In this document: in pieces, positions 1 to 11,169 of the stretch | How the letters are laid out: every line of letters begins with the position of its first letter | Numbering within the stretch: the stretch's first letter is position 1 | Assembly (NCBI GenBank): GCA_025201375.1 | Contig: JAIWZP010000006.1 | Location: 62,001-126,000 of the forward strand | DNA length: 64,000 nucleotides | Reading direction: 5' to 3' | DNA from: Gongronella butleri | Lineage: Eukaryota > Mucoromycota > Mucoromycetes > Mucorales > Cunninghamellaceae | Made by a program: the position numbers and the translations under genes | The notes under the pieces: generated by a model | Seen by the model: only the letters and a program-made list of their open reading frames with translations | What the model was told of the DNA's origin: nothing | Databases searched by the model: none

Positions 1-758
1 TGGGCAGCGGTGTGGCGACATGATGGTGGTTTGTGGGCGGCGACACGGATGGCGACGGTGCGGCCAAGGATGCCTGCGCCGCTGCTGGTGCTGAAGGTGA
101 CATTGTTGTCGTCATTGCCTTGTTTGGCGGCTTGCCGAGCTTCTTGCGCCCCGCATTGGCGCGCGGCTCGTCATAACACATATTGCCAATGTTGCGTCGA
201 ATGCAGCGTTGACATGGCCGCCCTAAAGAAACCAAAAAAAAAAAAAAAAAGAATTCATTCGTTGTTTTCCGTCGCCTCCATTCACCGCTCCTTTTGTTTC
301 AAAAAAGATCAGACCCTCATTGTCACGCCGCTCTGCCCTCCCTCCCTCCTTTTTTTTGTTTGCATGTCTCGCTCGCCATTGAAGCCGCGCGAGGCAGAAT
401 GAGGAGAGAAAAAAAATCGCCCATTGTCCGCATCATCCCACTTTTTTTTCTTTTTTTTTTTTTTTTCTCTCGCTGGTGTGCGTGAGTGGGCGCGTGTGTG
501 TGAGTACATGGCTTTTTTTTTTTTTTTTTTACCTTCGTCACAGGTCATATGAGACCGACGGCAGTACACGCAGGCTATAAAAAAATGTTTGTAGTGTCGT
601 TAGTGATTTGGCGTGACGAATGCGCATCCCTTGGGTATTTTTTTCTTCATTTGCGTCGTTTGTAGCGCGACAATTTTTCTTTTCTTTGTACCCAATGACA
701 CCTTTTTGCGCTTCCTCTTCAAGTGTGGGTCGGTTGGCATCGGCGGTGATTCGGACAT
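1..758 (-). CDS. Zn(II)2Cys6 transcription factor, ERT1/AcuK-like (partial, 3' end beyond the left edge)
   Basis: Model: exons 758-692, 574-533 and 222-1, read on the minus strand; the gene continues off the window. Joining them gives a short basic N-terminus (KRKRKK, probable nuclear signal) followed at once by a complete binuclear zinc cluster with spacing C-x2-C-x6-C-x5-C-x2-C-x8-C. The first three Cys lie on the 42-nt middle exon (CVYCRRSHMTC) and the last three on exon 3 (CQRCIRRNIGNMC). The wording after the cluster (CYDEPR) matches the fungal ERT1/AcuK/RDS2 group, known activators of gluconeogenesis; that target pathway is family knowledge, not seen here. The sequence then becomes Ala/Ser/Pro-rich. 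Donors are G|GTACAA and G|GTAAAA; acceptors are TATAG and CTTTAG. Start ATG 758 is the first in frame before the basic stretch. Without the downstream half, assignment to one member of the group is open. Confidence 0.8.
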
Positions 759-2024
759 GCTGGCTGTAAATACTGGATGAAAGCGGGATCGAGGCGCGGC
801 TGGCAAGTGTCGAATGAAATAATAAAAAAAGAAGGACGCAAAAACGCAAAAGAAGGAAGGGGTGTTAAATCTAGACGATTTACAATGGTATGAATTGCAG
901 GGGGAAAAAACGAGAAGAAGAAAGGGAAAGAAAGAAAAAGGCAAAGATTTCCCAAAACTACACTTTTTGAGTGCCCACACACGGGCACACGCCCTTTTTT
1001 TTTAAAAAAAAAAAAGACTCACGCTCACACACCATCCTTTTTTGCCTATTTCTCTTTTTTTTTTTTCTGTGGTCCACGCACTGTGTTCCCCTCCCTTTGC
1101 TCTGGCCTCCCCCCTTTTTTTGTGCGTTTTTTCCCCCACACCACTGCGTCATCATCGCGCAACACACAACAAGCCTTGAAAATTTTGTTGCGGCGCATCA
1201 ATTGGGGGTTCTGGGAGACGAGAAGAGAGGGGGGACAAGGTTCAATTTGTGGAACCTGTTGGCCCAGTGAGGGAAATCAACGAGATGTGGGGAAAAAGTG
1301 GGCAGTGGGAGATCTTCTTTTGTGGGCGGCGCGCGTCTTTTTCGCGGCGGGCTTTGCGGACCGAGAAATTTCGCACATTGCCCCTGCTTTTCATGCCACT
1401 CTCCCCCTTTTTTTTGAACTCTTTATGCGTTGATGTCGGCATTGGTGGGAAGAAACGACGCGGCGGCCCATCTTTTTCGCAAAAAGGTAAGGAGGGGTGT
1501 CGTTTTTCATGGAAGAGCGGCGCGAGCCAGGGGGGAAAAGACTGGATCAACAGAGCTGCGTGTCCTAAAAAGGACACAACAGGGTGGAGACAGAGGCAAA
1601 AAGTGTGTGGGATGAAACAATGCCGGGCCAAACACGAACAAGAAGAAAGAAAAAACAGACGATCACGCATGCTCACGCACCCCCTTGCCCCCTTGTCCTC
1701 GTTCCTTACACACACACCAAGAAAAAAAAAAAAAAAAAAAACTTGGCTTCATCAAGAAGACCACCTGATTTGCAGGTCGGACCACGTTACACAATCACTT
1801 TTTGCGCTTGGACACATTTGGGGGGTGCGAGACCAAAAAAAAAAAAAAAAAGAACCCAAAGACCTGTTGCCCAATTTGCTGGTCAAATGAGAGCCCAAGT
1901 TGCCGGACCCCAAAGCCAAAAATAAAATAAAAAAGTGGAGAAAACGTGGTGTCATGTTTCTTTTTTTTTTGCAACATTAGATGAAAATAAGAAAAATTAA
2001 GGGGTGAGAGGTAGAGGGGATTGA
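759..2024. other. Intergenic, promoter side of the Zn2Cys6 gene
   Basis: This holds many homopolymeric A or T runs on both strands (for example near 1005-1015, 1723-1741 and 1835-1851). Reading frames on both strands are low-complexity Lys or Phe tracts. I recognise no protein, tRNA or repeat in it. It lies between the start of the Zn2Cys6 gene and the stop of the arrestin gene, so it should hold the promoter of the former and the 3' end of the latter. Confidence 0.5.
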
Positions 2025-5000
2025 CTAATGATAATACGAATTTCCTGTCTGCCTGCCGCGTGCGACAAGAAGCGACAATGGGTCATCGTTGTCGGACGAA
2101 TCGTCGTCCGAGTCGTCCGATTCTGGCATTTCATGGGGTTTGTCGACGATATTGTTATTCATGGGGGCGGAGTCGTTGTCTGCATCGTCGTCGGACGACG
2201 ATGGGTTGGCGCGCGCCAGTCTAATTCGCGGGGTTGGCTCGACCTTGGCTGGTGCTGCGGCTGCGAGCGCGTCCTGCGGCTGCAGCGTGGTTGGCGCCGC
2301 CTGAGGTGGCGATGGAACAACGGCTACGGCAGGTGGGGGCGTGGTGGGCGATTGCTGTTGCTGCTGCAATTGCTGTTGTTGCAATTGTTGCTGTTGTTGC
2401 TGTAATTGCAATTCCAATTCTCGTTGCTTTTGCTGCTGTAATTGCAATTCCAATTCTCGTTGCTTTTGCTGCTGTAATTGCAATTCCAATTGCCGTTGCT
2501 GTTGCTGCTGTAATTGCAATTCCAATTGTCGCTGCTGTTGCTGCTGTAATTGCAATTCCAATTCTCGTTGCTGTTGCTGCTGTAATTGTAATTGCAATTG
2601 CTGTTGCTGTTGCTGCTGCGGGTCTGGTCCTGGTACTGGCGCTGGTGATGCCAATGGCGTTGCATGGGATGCAGTTGTTGGCGATTCGGGTGGCACGTGG
2701 AGTTGCAATTGCACTTGCTGGTGCTCCTCATTGGCGACGGTGGATGCGGTGCCTGTGGTCGTGGCCGATGATGCTGAATCATTGGACCGTGTGGACACCG
2801 ACGGCATGGGCTGCGGTGGCGCAGCAACGACAAGTGCTGGTGCAGGCGCCGGTGCAGGCGATGGAGGCGCATGATTGACCACAGCTGGCGGCGGTGGGGG
2901 CGGCAAACTCTTGGATGACAAGGATGGTTGGTGGCGCAGCGTGGATACGGGCGCGGGGGTGACCACAGGCGACGTGTTTTGCACAATCTGTGTATTTTGC
3001 GTCATTTGCATCGTTTGCACATTTTGCGTATTTTGCGTTGTATGGCGCAATTGCAGGGTTGGTTGGCGTGTGGGTGCGGTGGACATGGGCGATGGCGATG
3101 CACTGCTGGCGGGTGCTGGTGACAATGGCGGGTCGGACGACAAATCTTGCATGCGCGATGGTGGCAAAGCTGTCGACTTTGTTGCCGTCGCCGTTTGAGG
3201 CGATGTTGCCGCCTTGACCGTGGACAATGGCGTTGAATCGGCTGTTTCCGACGATGCCGTGCTCACACTAGGTTGTGGCATCATGACCGGGCGGTATGTC
3301 TGCTGCTGCTGCTGCTGTTTGGTAAGAACAGGGCGATACGTCGATTGTCCGCGTGCGGTGGTTGCTGCCGATGATGAGGGCGGCGCCATTGGTTGTGGTG
3401 CTGGCGACGCGGCCATGGGCTGAGAAGCGTGCGGCTGTGGTTGTGATTGGCGTGGCGACGATGGAGGTTGCGTCTGTAAAGGTGGCGGAACGACAATTTC
3501 ATCCTCGACCATGTGTTTCTCGTTGTGGACCTGCGCGTTTTGCACGCTTTCTGGAATGTACTCGTCCCTGGTTGCAACGACAGGCTGGGTGGTGGCAATC
3601 GGCTGGCTCGGTGCGGCCAGCGGCGCGAGGGTATGCTCGGATTCCGACATATTGCTGCCACCCACGTGCTGCGGCAGTGGTGGCGGGGCATACGGCGCCA
3701 ATTGCGGCTGCGAGGACGCGGACATGGTCGATGCACCCGACTGGCCGAGCGGATGTGGCATGGAAGGCGGTGGTGGCTGCGTTGGGGGTGGAGGTGGTGT
3801 CCATTGCATGCCTTGCTGCTGTTGTTGCTGTTGATGCTGCATGTACAATTGCTGCTGCTGTTGATAGTACATTTGCTGTTGCTGCTGCTGCTGTTGTTGT
3901 TGTTGTTGTTGCTGGTGATCCTTGTTGCCACGAACGAAATTGTTGAAATTCTTGAAAATGGATGGTTTGCTTGACATGGCTGGAGCTGCCGGTGTGTACA
4001 CAGGCTGTTGCTGTTGCTGCTGGACATAGGCAGGTTGTTGTTGCTGGTTGTACATGGCGGGATTCGCGGTGCCATTCACAGGTTTTGCGAAATTCGAGGG
4101 TGATCCGGGCAACGTGATGAATTGCACGCCCTTTACAAACTTTGGGTCAAGGATATCGGGTGGCGATGATTGCAGCGGGAACGTACCAATGACAATGGGC
4201 AAATTGACACGCATATTGGACAATCGGTCGCCTGCGGCGTTGCCGACACCTGATGGAGGCGGCAAATGGTGCGGATTGGACGTCGCCGTCGGGCTGCCAC
4301 CCTGCCCCATCACCCCCACACCATGAGGATTGCCCGTGTACGCGCTCGCGCCTGGCAATGGCGCGCCAATTCCATTCGACGGCGTGCCAGACGGTGCCAT
4401 CGGGTTATCTTCGAGATTTGCACGCACCTCCAACCAATACTCGACGTGCACAAGCTGCGAATGCCAGCTGACTGTCGGCTGAAGCTGCGCAGGCACATGC
4501 ATCGCGTGCTGGATCGTCTGGCACCCCTCGCCCTGGAGATCAATGTCAAGCTTGCTGCTCACTACAGTCTCGGACGCTAGCTGGTAGTACCTAGAATTAA
4601 AAAAAAAACGTCAATAAAAAAAGAAAGACAGAAAAAAGAGCGAAAAAAATAGCTTACTTGTCTTTGCACAGCACCTTGCAATAGCGCATCAGGGCAATGG
4701 TCAGGGCGCGCTCGCGTTGGAAATGCCTCGCGAAATGACGGACTTCGATGGTCATGGGGATTTGCTGATCTAAAAAAAAAAAAAAAAATAGGGAGGCCAT
4801 TTTTTGGCTGCTCAGCAAGCTGCGAGTCATTTGCATTTTGGCCCTTTTTTGCCCGCACAAAACAACCAATGCAATGAAACTTACTTCGCGAGTAGCCCTT
4901 GTGCGGCAATGACACGGCGACAATGGCCTGCTCGGCGGTGTTTTGGTCGTCAAGATCAATGCTATTGCTGAAATCAACGGTGTTTGGCGCCCACATGGCC

Positions 5001-5549
5001 TTGTCACTCGTGGGCTCAGCGAGCTCGCCCTGGCTCACGTCCAGACGCTCCAAAAAGGGGATCCGCACCGCATTCGTTGCCGTGCGATCCAGACTCGCCT
5101 CAATGTAATAGTCGATGATCCCACCCATATTGCTGCTCGTCTAACAATTGACAGAAAAAAAAAGTGATAAGCGGCATGGCAATGAATTGTCCATCACTCA
5201 TGTCTGTTCCTTTTTTTTTCCCTACCTCCGTGCAGCTTGGGAGAGGCGGCTGCGTGGGGAGCTTGAATTCAAAGGTATAGTGATAGGGCACACCAGGCGG
5301 CAACACATTTGGCGCGAGGTCGAGCCGCATGTTTTCCTTGTAGATATATTGGCTGTCCTGTTTGCGCGACGTGATGTACGTGCGCGCGCGCGCGACAAGC
5401 GTCAGCAGAATACTCTTGGCCTTGAGCGACTTGGCCGGCACAAGCAAGATACGCCCGCGCAGCACGTCGCCGCCAAAATAATACTTGTGCTCGTCAAGCG
5501 CAATGTTGAATGCTGCCACCGGCTTTGACGTGGGTAATATCTTTCTCAT
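2025..5549 (-). CDS. Alpha-arrestin-like protein with long Gln/Pro-rich tail
   Basis: Exons 5549-5226, 5140-4885, 4769-4658 and 4590-2025 join in frame to 1085 aa. The first ~300 residues have the beta-sandwich arrestin pattern: AFNIALDEHKYYFGGDVLRG near the start, then a chain including IDYYIEASLDR and a second domain with ITIEVRHFAR-type strands and HVEYWLEVRA. Family role: adaptor proteins that steer membrane cargo to ubiquitination and endocytosis. The remaining ~750 residues are disordered: Pro-rich blocks, poly-Gln runs, a 12-residue Gln/Leu/Glu/Arg repeat (2395-2625) and an acidic Ser/Asp tail. I saw no PPxY motif, the usual Rsp5/NEDD4 docking site, so ubiquitin-ligase recruitment is unproved. 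The chosen ATG follows a probable 5'UTR intron (5657-5571, GTAAGA...GCAG); no ATG is in frame upstream. Introns carry T runs before AG. Only the tail length is unusual for the family. Confidence 0.8.
2395..2625 (-). repeat. 36-bp coding minisatellite in the arrestin tail
   Basis: About five imperfect copies of a 36-bp unit, encoding a 12-residue Gln/Leu-rich unit of the form RELELQLQQQQQ (variants RQLE.. and ..QQKQ). It sits in a longer Gln-rich run. The alternating Leu/Gln pattern could form a helix or coiled coil; this is inference. Confidence 0.85.
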
Positions 5550-6095
5550 AGTCGTGGTACTAATATCAAGCTGCACAGCATAAAAAAAAAAGGGGAAGGA
5601 AAAAGAAGAAGAAAAAAAAGCCCAAATCATCATTTGCTGGGTTTTCTTCCTTCTTACATTCGTGTACAACGCGCCACAATTTGGACACCAGGCAACCCAA
5701 AAGGGCAACCAGACCACGCTTGTCACACACCACCTTGCAGTGCAAAAACAGCCAAGCAGAACTCGGCTTTACCATACATGCGTGCCCTGGGCTGAGGTCA
5801 TTCACCCCCGAGGCACACACGCGCATTAAAATAAAAGGGTGTGGCTACACGAGTACTGTAGGAGGCAAAAGGGGGCGAACGGGCGACTCGATGGCAACCA
5901 ATTTGCCTGGCAAACTCATGCACGCAATGTTTTGCTGAATATGTCAAGGACTTTTTTGCCTTTTTGCATTTTTCATTGTCTCGCTTTCCGTGCATCCTCG
6001 CGCCGATCCGAGGTTGGCCCAATAAAGCGCATCCCGATGCTCCACACACACACACACACACTGATCCCCCCTCTTCCACGTGTCAGATCTCCGAT
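5550..6095. other. Intergenic: arrestin 5'UTR intron and promoter
   Basis: On the minus strand 5657-5571 looks like a spliced leader-exon intron (GTAAGA donor, T-rich body, GCAG acceptor). Further up there is a (CA)n run at 6043-6060. No other gene is recognised; the 47-codon frame on the plus strand that starts at 6096 is listed separately. Confidence 0.5.
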
Positions 6096-6239
6096 ATGGC
6101 CAAATTGGCTCAGACGGTCAAACCGCTTGTTACTTTAACCGCCCCTACGCGACAAAACAGACTTTTCTACCCAACAAGACGCGCTACTCTTCGCCACATC
6201 GTTCATGCATCGGAGTCCAAGCATAGTGCGCCACTGTAA
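6096..6239 (+). CDS. Possible 47-aa ORF, unknown
   Basis: ATG 6096 to TAA 6237-6239 encodes a basic 47-residue peptide starting MAKLAQTVKPLVTLTAPTRQ. Its base composition is coding-like and it stands out from the AT-rich DNA that follows. An Arg-rich, acid-poor N-terminus could suit a mitochondrial targeting sequence; that is only a guess. A GTAAAA right at the stop codon could instead be a splice donor, so the true product might be longer. It sits head to head with the arrestin gene. I do not recognise a family. Confidence 0.25.
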   Translation: MAKLAQTVKPLVTLTAPTRQNRLFYPTRRATLRHIVHASESKHSAPL

Positions 6240-6949
6240 AAAAAAAAAAAAAAATGCACATTATGAAATGAGAGTGGGCATTTAGACGCTGAGCTTTTTG
6301 AATTTTCGTGTGTCCGTGTGCGTCAGCATCATTTAATCAAGCATGCTCTCGGCTTTGCCTCATGAAACGTGCCCCAGCAATCGAGATCTCATTGCACTTT
6401 TTGTGATTTCCAGAGAAAAATCGATGGTTCCATCCTTCATTTCCAATCATTGGTCGATTCAAAACCACTTGCTATAGTGTGACATTTATATCTTTCAAAA
6501 TCTGTCAGAGTGCCTATGATATCATACAGTAGAAAAAAAATCCAGAAGCACCAGAGCATATCGTATTATGTTTTGATATACGTAACTTTTTTGGGTTTTG
6601 CTTGCGTTTCTTGTTACCATACTCTGGAGCATCGTGCCGGCTGTGCAATGCAAATAATGGATCGCACGTTTACATTCGAGTTTGAACCTGTAGGTATGAT
6701 ACGTCAATGCAGTGCAGTGCCTGAAATGACAAGTTTAGCAATGAGGAGCCTGATTTTTCTTTGTTTTATTGCTTACGTTTGCCTTTTACAGTACAGCTGG
6801 CGGGACAATCCTCTCAAATTCATTCCTATCATACTGTATTATCATACAGTATCATATCTATGATATCATAGATATACAGTACAATGCTACTGTATGATTG
6901 CTGTCACAGCAAGTTCCTGAGAAATGCACAATAGCACAATTTTCATCTG

Positions 6950-7520
6950 TTATTGGATTTTGCACACGAATAAAGTGATTGATCCTTCCATGTTTCAATC
7001 TCAGTTGACAGAAACTGACGCACGCTATCATATCATTCCACCAATGTCTGAAGCATCGCGCTACACTTCATACTGTAAAAGTTACGTACACATTTACAGT
7101 AGGTTCTGGATATATCGGCACCATCTATATCGGTTTTCCTCGCTATATCGACAGCTTTCAAAAAATGGTCTACATATACTGTAAAAGATGAAAAACCTAG
7201 AAAAATCCGCTCACTACGGTATATCGGCATTTGGCAGGCTTTTCGTATATCGGCAGCAAAAAATCGAAAATTTTTGAAACCGATATATCCAGAACCTACT
7301 GTATCTATTAAACACCAAAGAGCGTGTTTTTCAGACTTTGCCGGCTTGTTGTGCCTCCAGAAATTTTTTTACAGCCTACTGTATGATACTGTACTTGCCC
7401 GCCAATGAAAAATGCGTCACGGCTTAATCTGTGGTCCGGTGCTCAAGACGGACCCGCCCAATTTTTTTGAACAAGAAAATGCCAAAAACCTCCTATTTGT
7501 ACCATTTTGCAATCATCTCG
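6950..7520 (+). repeat. Dispersed repeat D, copy A (interrupted by the MITE)
   Basis: Similar to 11170-11510 over blocks such as GACAGAAACTGACGC, TTAAACACCAAA, GCGTGTTTTTCAGA and GCCTCCAG. Copy A also carries an extra TACTGTATGATACTGTA segment near 7377-7393 that copy B lacks. Function unknown. Confidence 0.75.
7097..7301. mobile_element. MITE of Tc1/mariner-pogo type, 205 bp
   Basis: The element has 22-bp perfect terminal inverted repeats. They begin CAGTAGGTTCTGGATATATC and end in the reverse complement, ...CCAGAACCTACTG. TA target duplications flank it (7095-7096 and 7302-7303). Inside are further ATATCGG motifs and no coding capacity. A related sequence at 11170-11510 aligns on both sides but lacks the 205 bp, giving a related empty site. 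CAG...CTG ends with TA duplication are typical of Tc1/mariner superfamily elements, and ATATCG-type subterminal repeats recall pogo/Tigger; the subfamily is inference. Confidence 0.85.
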
Positions 7521-8875
7521 CCACCTGCATGGTCGACCCCGCTCAAAAAGAACTCCATCGAATTCAGCGCAAAATTTGCAACAAGAAAACAAGCTTAAAC
7601 TCCCAAGAGGATCGGTCACGATCTACTAATAAACCCGTTATCCACAAATCCATTTGGACCTACTGTAAAAAGAATAATATCATCAATTTATAAGCTTAGT
7701 AGGCGATCGGTCAAAAATATTTGTAAATCCCAAATTTTTTTGTCCATTGCTTGTCCAAGTAGTGTCTATGATTTCTGTAGCCCCACCCACCCAGTTGACC
7801 TTATGATACCAAGAGTTTATTAAAAGTCTACCTGAAAATGCCACAAACATGGAATTCTGCTGTCCGTCCTCCTTAGGCATCATCAGACATACCGTATCAA
7901 ATTATTATGATAAGAGACCAGGCAAACTATTTTCAGATCGGCTCAATTTCAGATTTAATTAGTATATTTATTTTGTAAATGCTCACACTACAGTATCCAT
8001 TCGATCAATGAAGATCCATCAAATCCACCAAAATATCTAATATTCCAGACCGATCCTCCAAGGCGCTACGACCACTTTTGAAAAATTCAGGGGTCACTCA
8101 GGGGTCACACATTTCAATCTCAGAAAATGCCAAATTTGGATTTTTTCGAACTCCGGGTAATCAATGCATCCCAAACCGGTAATTCCGACCATTTGCTACT
8201 GGCAGACAAAATGGCACGTCGCCCGACCTTAAGAAAAAAGCCCAAGGAGTGACGCATGAAAGGCGATCGACTGAGAAAATTGCCTGCTTTGGGCAAGACT
8301 TTTTTGCAAAAATATAAGGTTTGACATCCACAAATTAAGGTGCGTGGATTGCATGGAATTTTTAATTTTTTTTACTTTTTTTATTTTTTTATTTTGCACA
8401 TTTCTGTGCGCTGAGTGGGCTACAGCCTGATGAAATGACCGATGCAAAAAGGCAAACCTCAAGCTAGCGCATTGCAAGTCACCCCATTAGATGCTTTGCT
8501 CCCTGTTTGTTACCAAAACTGCAATAAAAATTGGGGATCGACTGGGCCGTTCCCGAGCAAATCGCGCTCAAAAGTTATGACGAAAAAGTGAATTTTCTCT
8601 GCGAGCTTTAGCCATCCATCGGTGAAACTGGTCTCATTCGACAGAGATTCAACTGGAGCTTTCGACATGTTAAAAACACCGTGGGTTGTTGTTCCGGTAG
8701 CCGAGAAAAGTGAGGTTGAATATTAATCCAAAGTTTCATCATCGACTTTTGCAAGCGTGCAAAGTTTGTCCATCGGGCGAGCAAACAATCTGGAAATGAC
8801 ACCCATGAAGTGTGTCTCTTTATTGCTTGATAGATGCCATTTTCACGCGATCCACAAGATACTGTATCATATCTC

Positions 8876-8970
8876 GAGGCCCCGTGCCAAATTTGTGAAA
8901 ATAACGGCATTTTGGATTCATATGCAAAACAACCGAGCTGCTGACCTCTGATTTTTAAAAGTTTGCAGGA
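8876..8970 (+). repeat. Dispersed repeat E, copy 1
   Basis: Shares AATTTGTGAAAATAACGGC and the following GGATTCAT... and TTTGCAG blocks with 38028-38115. No coding potential. Confidence 0.7.
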
Positions 8971-9509
8971 AATTGATGCCCAAAACTAAAAAATGCGTAT
9001 GTTTAGAGAGACGACACAACCATATACCGGTACAGTAGTACAGTATATACAGTAATTTGTGTCCTTTAAGGCTAGATTGGTGAAAATCATGCCAAAATTG
9101 CCAACTTTTTAAAAAAATTGACAACAAAAAAATAATACAGTAATCACCCACCACGCACTGGTTTTGTTAACGTTTCTCGTGCCAAAATTACTTAATGGCT
9201 AGCTAATTTTGGATCCGGTCCAATCATGGGTTGTGGCAGTTAATATTGCAATTGTGAAAATTATTGAAATCAGTGCATGTCTCGACAACGGCCAGAGTGA
9301 CCTCTGGTTTTTATTTTTACATACGTACGATACGTACAGTATTCTGAAAAGAGGAAGCGTTAAAATACCGGTACATGATGATGCTACTGTAAGTTTGGCA
9401 GTGATGGAAGCAAGCACGATTTTATGATACGTACAGTACCGGGAAATGATTTTTTAAAAAACGCGCTGCAGCGCAGGGATGGCGACCCGAGGAGGATCAG
9501 ATTTTGTTT

Positions 9510-9850
9510 CAGGTCAAAAAGTTCAGGTCGAAAAAATATGATAACAAATCAGGTTTCAGCTTTCAGGTTCAAACCTGAATCGCAATCAAAAACCCGGGCA
9601 ACAGCCTCATACGTACAGTAGCCGCTTTGATGACCTGAAAAGCTCAGGTCCAACCTGAACATTACATTACATACAATATCAACCTGTTGCTGAATTTGGC
9701 CTGAAACCGACCGAAAATGCCTGAAATAAATTCAGTAAGTCTTCGGTTTTTTTTTCAGGTCATTTTTTCAGTTTATGATAATTCAGGTGCGATTCATTTC
9801 AGGTCGTCGGTTTTCAGGTCAATTCAGGTGCAATCCATTTCAGGTCGTCG
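9510..9850. repeat. TCAGGT/ACCTGA-rich block
   Basis: TTTCAGGTC-like words occur again and again in both orientations, with spacers of 5-30 bp. A smaller cluster, TTCAGGTCACCTCAGGTCAC, lies near 50742-50770. There is no reading frame. Confidence 0.7.
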
Positions 9851-11040
9851 ACACGAATCTCGAGATTTCTCGAGACTGATGAGTGTGTGAGTGATCCGAT
9901 TCACGAAAAAAATTAACGCCGTTGAAGAATTATTATTGGATTTATGATTGATGATGCCATCAAGCAACTGGTCCAAATTTTGGCTCAGATGAGCAAGTTT
10001 CTGATAAAGCGCTAGTTTCATACGCCATACGCGTAAAAAAAGGGGGCAAATTTACCACCAGTTGGTCTCGTACTGCGGCAACGACTGAGCGCCCCGACAC
10101 GTGAGACGCTTTAAATGAATCAGCGGCAAAATGCGGTAAAAGCGCTTGTGGTTTGAAGACATCGCGTCGAGTTCTCGGCGAGTTAGCCTGCAGGGATCGC
10201 TTTGACTCTGATTTACCGTAGCCCTGAATTCATGCAAAATGCATTTTCTCATAGCTGAGTGAACCGATTTGCGAAAAAACTTGGAATCATTGGATTATTG
10301 AGACGAGTCGCCACTGGTTTAAATTTGGAGCCAGGTGGTCTGGCTCATCGTGAGGAACGCGTAACTATTATTTGGCACTGGGGTTTTACTAGCAAACACG
10401 AATCTCGAGATTTCTCGAGACTGAGTGATCCGATTCACGAAAAAAAAATAACGCCGTTGAAGAATTGGATCTACCATCAGCTGGTCCAAATTTGGGACCA
10501 GATGAGCAAAAGTTTCTGATGAAGCGCCAACTTCGAACGCGTAAAGGGGGTAAATTTACTACAATTTGGTCTCGTACTGCGGCAACGGCTGAGCGCCCCG
10601 ACACGTGAGATGCTTTAAATGAATCAGCGGTTGAATGCGGTAAAAGCGCTTGTAGTTTGAGGACATCGCGTCGAGTTCTCGGCGAGTTAGCCTTCATGGA
10701 TCGTTTTGAGCCTTATTTGGCCCTGATTTTATTCAAAATACCAGTTATCAAGACTGAGTGATCCGGTTTCTGAAAAAACTTGACATCGCCCGTTTTTTGT
10801 GCTCAGCATCCTCTAGCTCAAATATAAGACCCGATGAACAAGATCCGGAGGACGCGCTCTGCAAAAAGGGGGTAAGGTCTTTTCCATTTTGGTAGCGTAA
10901 GCGACAACTGCCCAATGTATCGATGCGTGAGTCACCTCAAATGAATCTGTGATCAAAGACAGTGAAGACACTTGTGTTTTGGTGACATCAAGTTGAGATT
11001 TCGGCGGGTTGGGGTGCCATGGCTCTGAAACCCCACATTT
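9851..11040 (+). repeat. Diverged tandem repeats (three main units plus one partial)
   Basis: Units at about 9851-10235, 10398-10735 and 10748-11040, with a truncated piece at 10251-10360. Shared words: CTCGAGATTTCTCGAGACTG, GAGTGATCCGATTCACGAAA, ACGCCGTTGAAGAATT, CGTACTGCGGCAACG, CGCCCCGACACGTGAGA and CATCGCGTCGAGTTCTCGGC. Units 1 and 2 are close; unit 3 is much more diverged. Function unknown. Confidence 0.8.
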
Positions 11041-11169
11041 TCGATATTGGTTTGGCAGACAGAGACTGGCACGGCTCTGCCTGTCTGTCCATATTCACAA
11101 TTATGAGCTTCCGCAAGCGTCAAAAAAATCAGTCAGTATCTCGGTAAAAGTGCCCGAGAAAGTGAATAA

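Larger units (their letters stand above)
6240..11150. other. Repeat-rich, AT-rich gene-poor region
   Basis: No gene is recognised. It contains 23 TACAGTA/TACTGTA heptamers (6525-9620), one MITE (7097-7301), a 20-bp perfect palindrome near 6853-6872, a TCAGGT/ACCTGA-rich block (9510-9850), diverged tandem repeats (9851-11040) and one copy of a dispersed repeat shared with 38.0 kb. All frames are short and without recognisable domains. Confidence 0.7.

Noticed and set aside
1249..1890. 213-codon plus-strand frame
   Set aside because: Low-complexity Lys/Arg runs from A tracts, no domain, and equally long frames on the other strand.
2234..2878. Long Val/Ala/Ile-rich plus-strand frame opposite the arrestin tail
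   Set aside because: It is the antisense reading of the Gln/Leu repeats.
6090..6165. tRNA-like A box (TGGCCAAATTGGC) around 6097
   Set aside because: There is no B box (GGTTCRANTCC) at the right distance and no acceptor stem; the stretch is better read as the start of the 47-codon frame.
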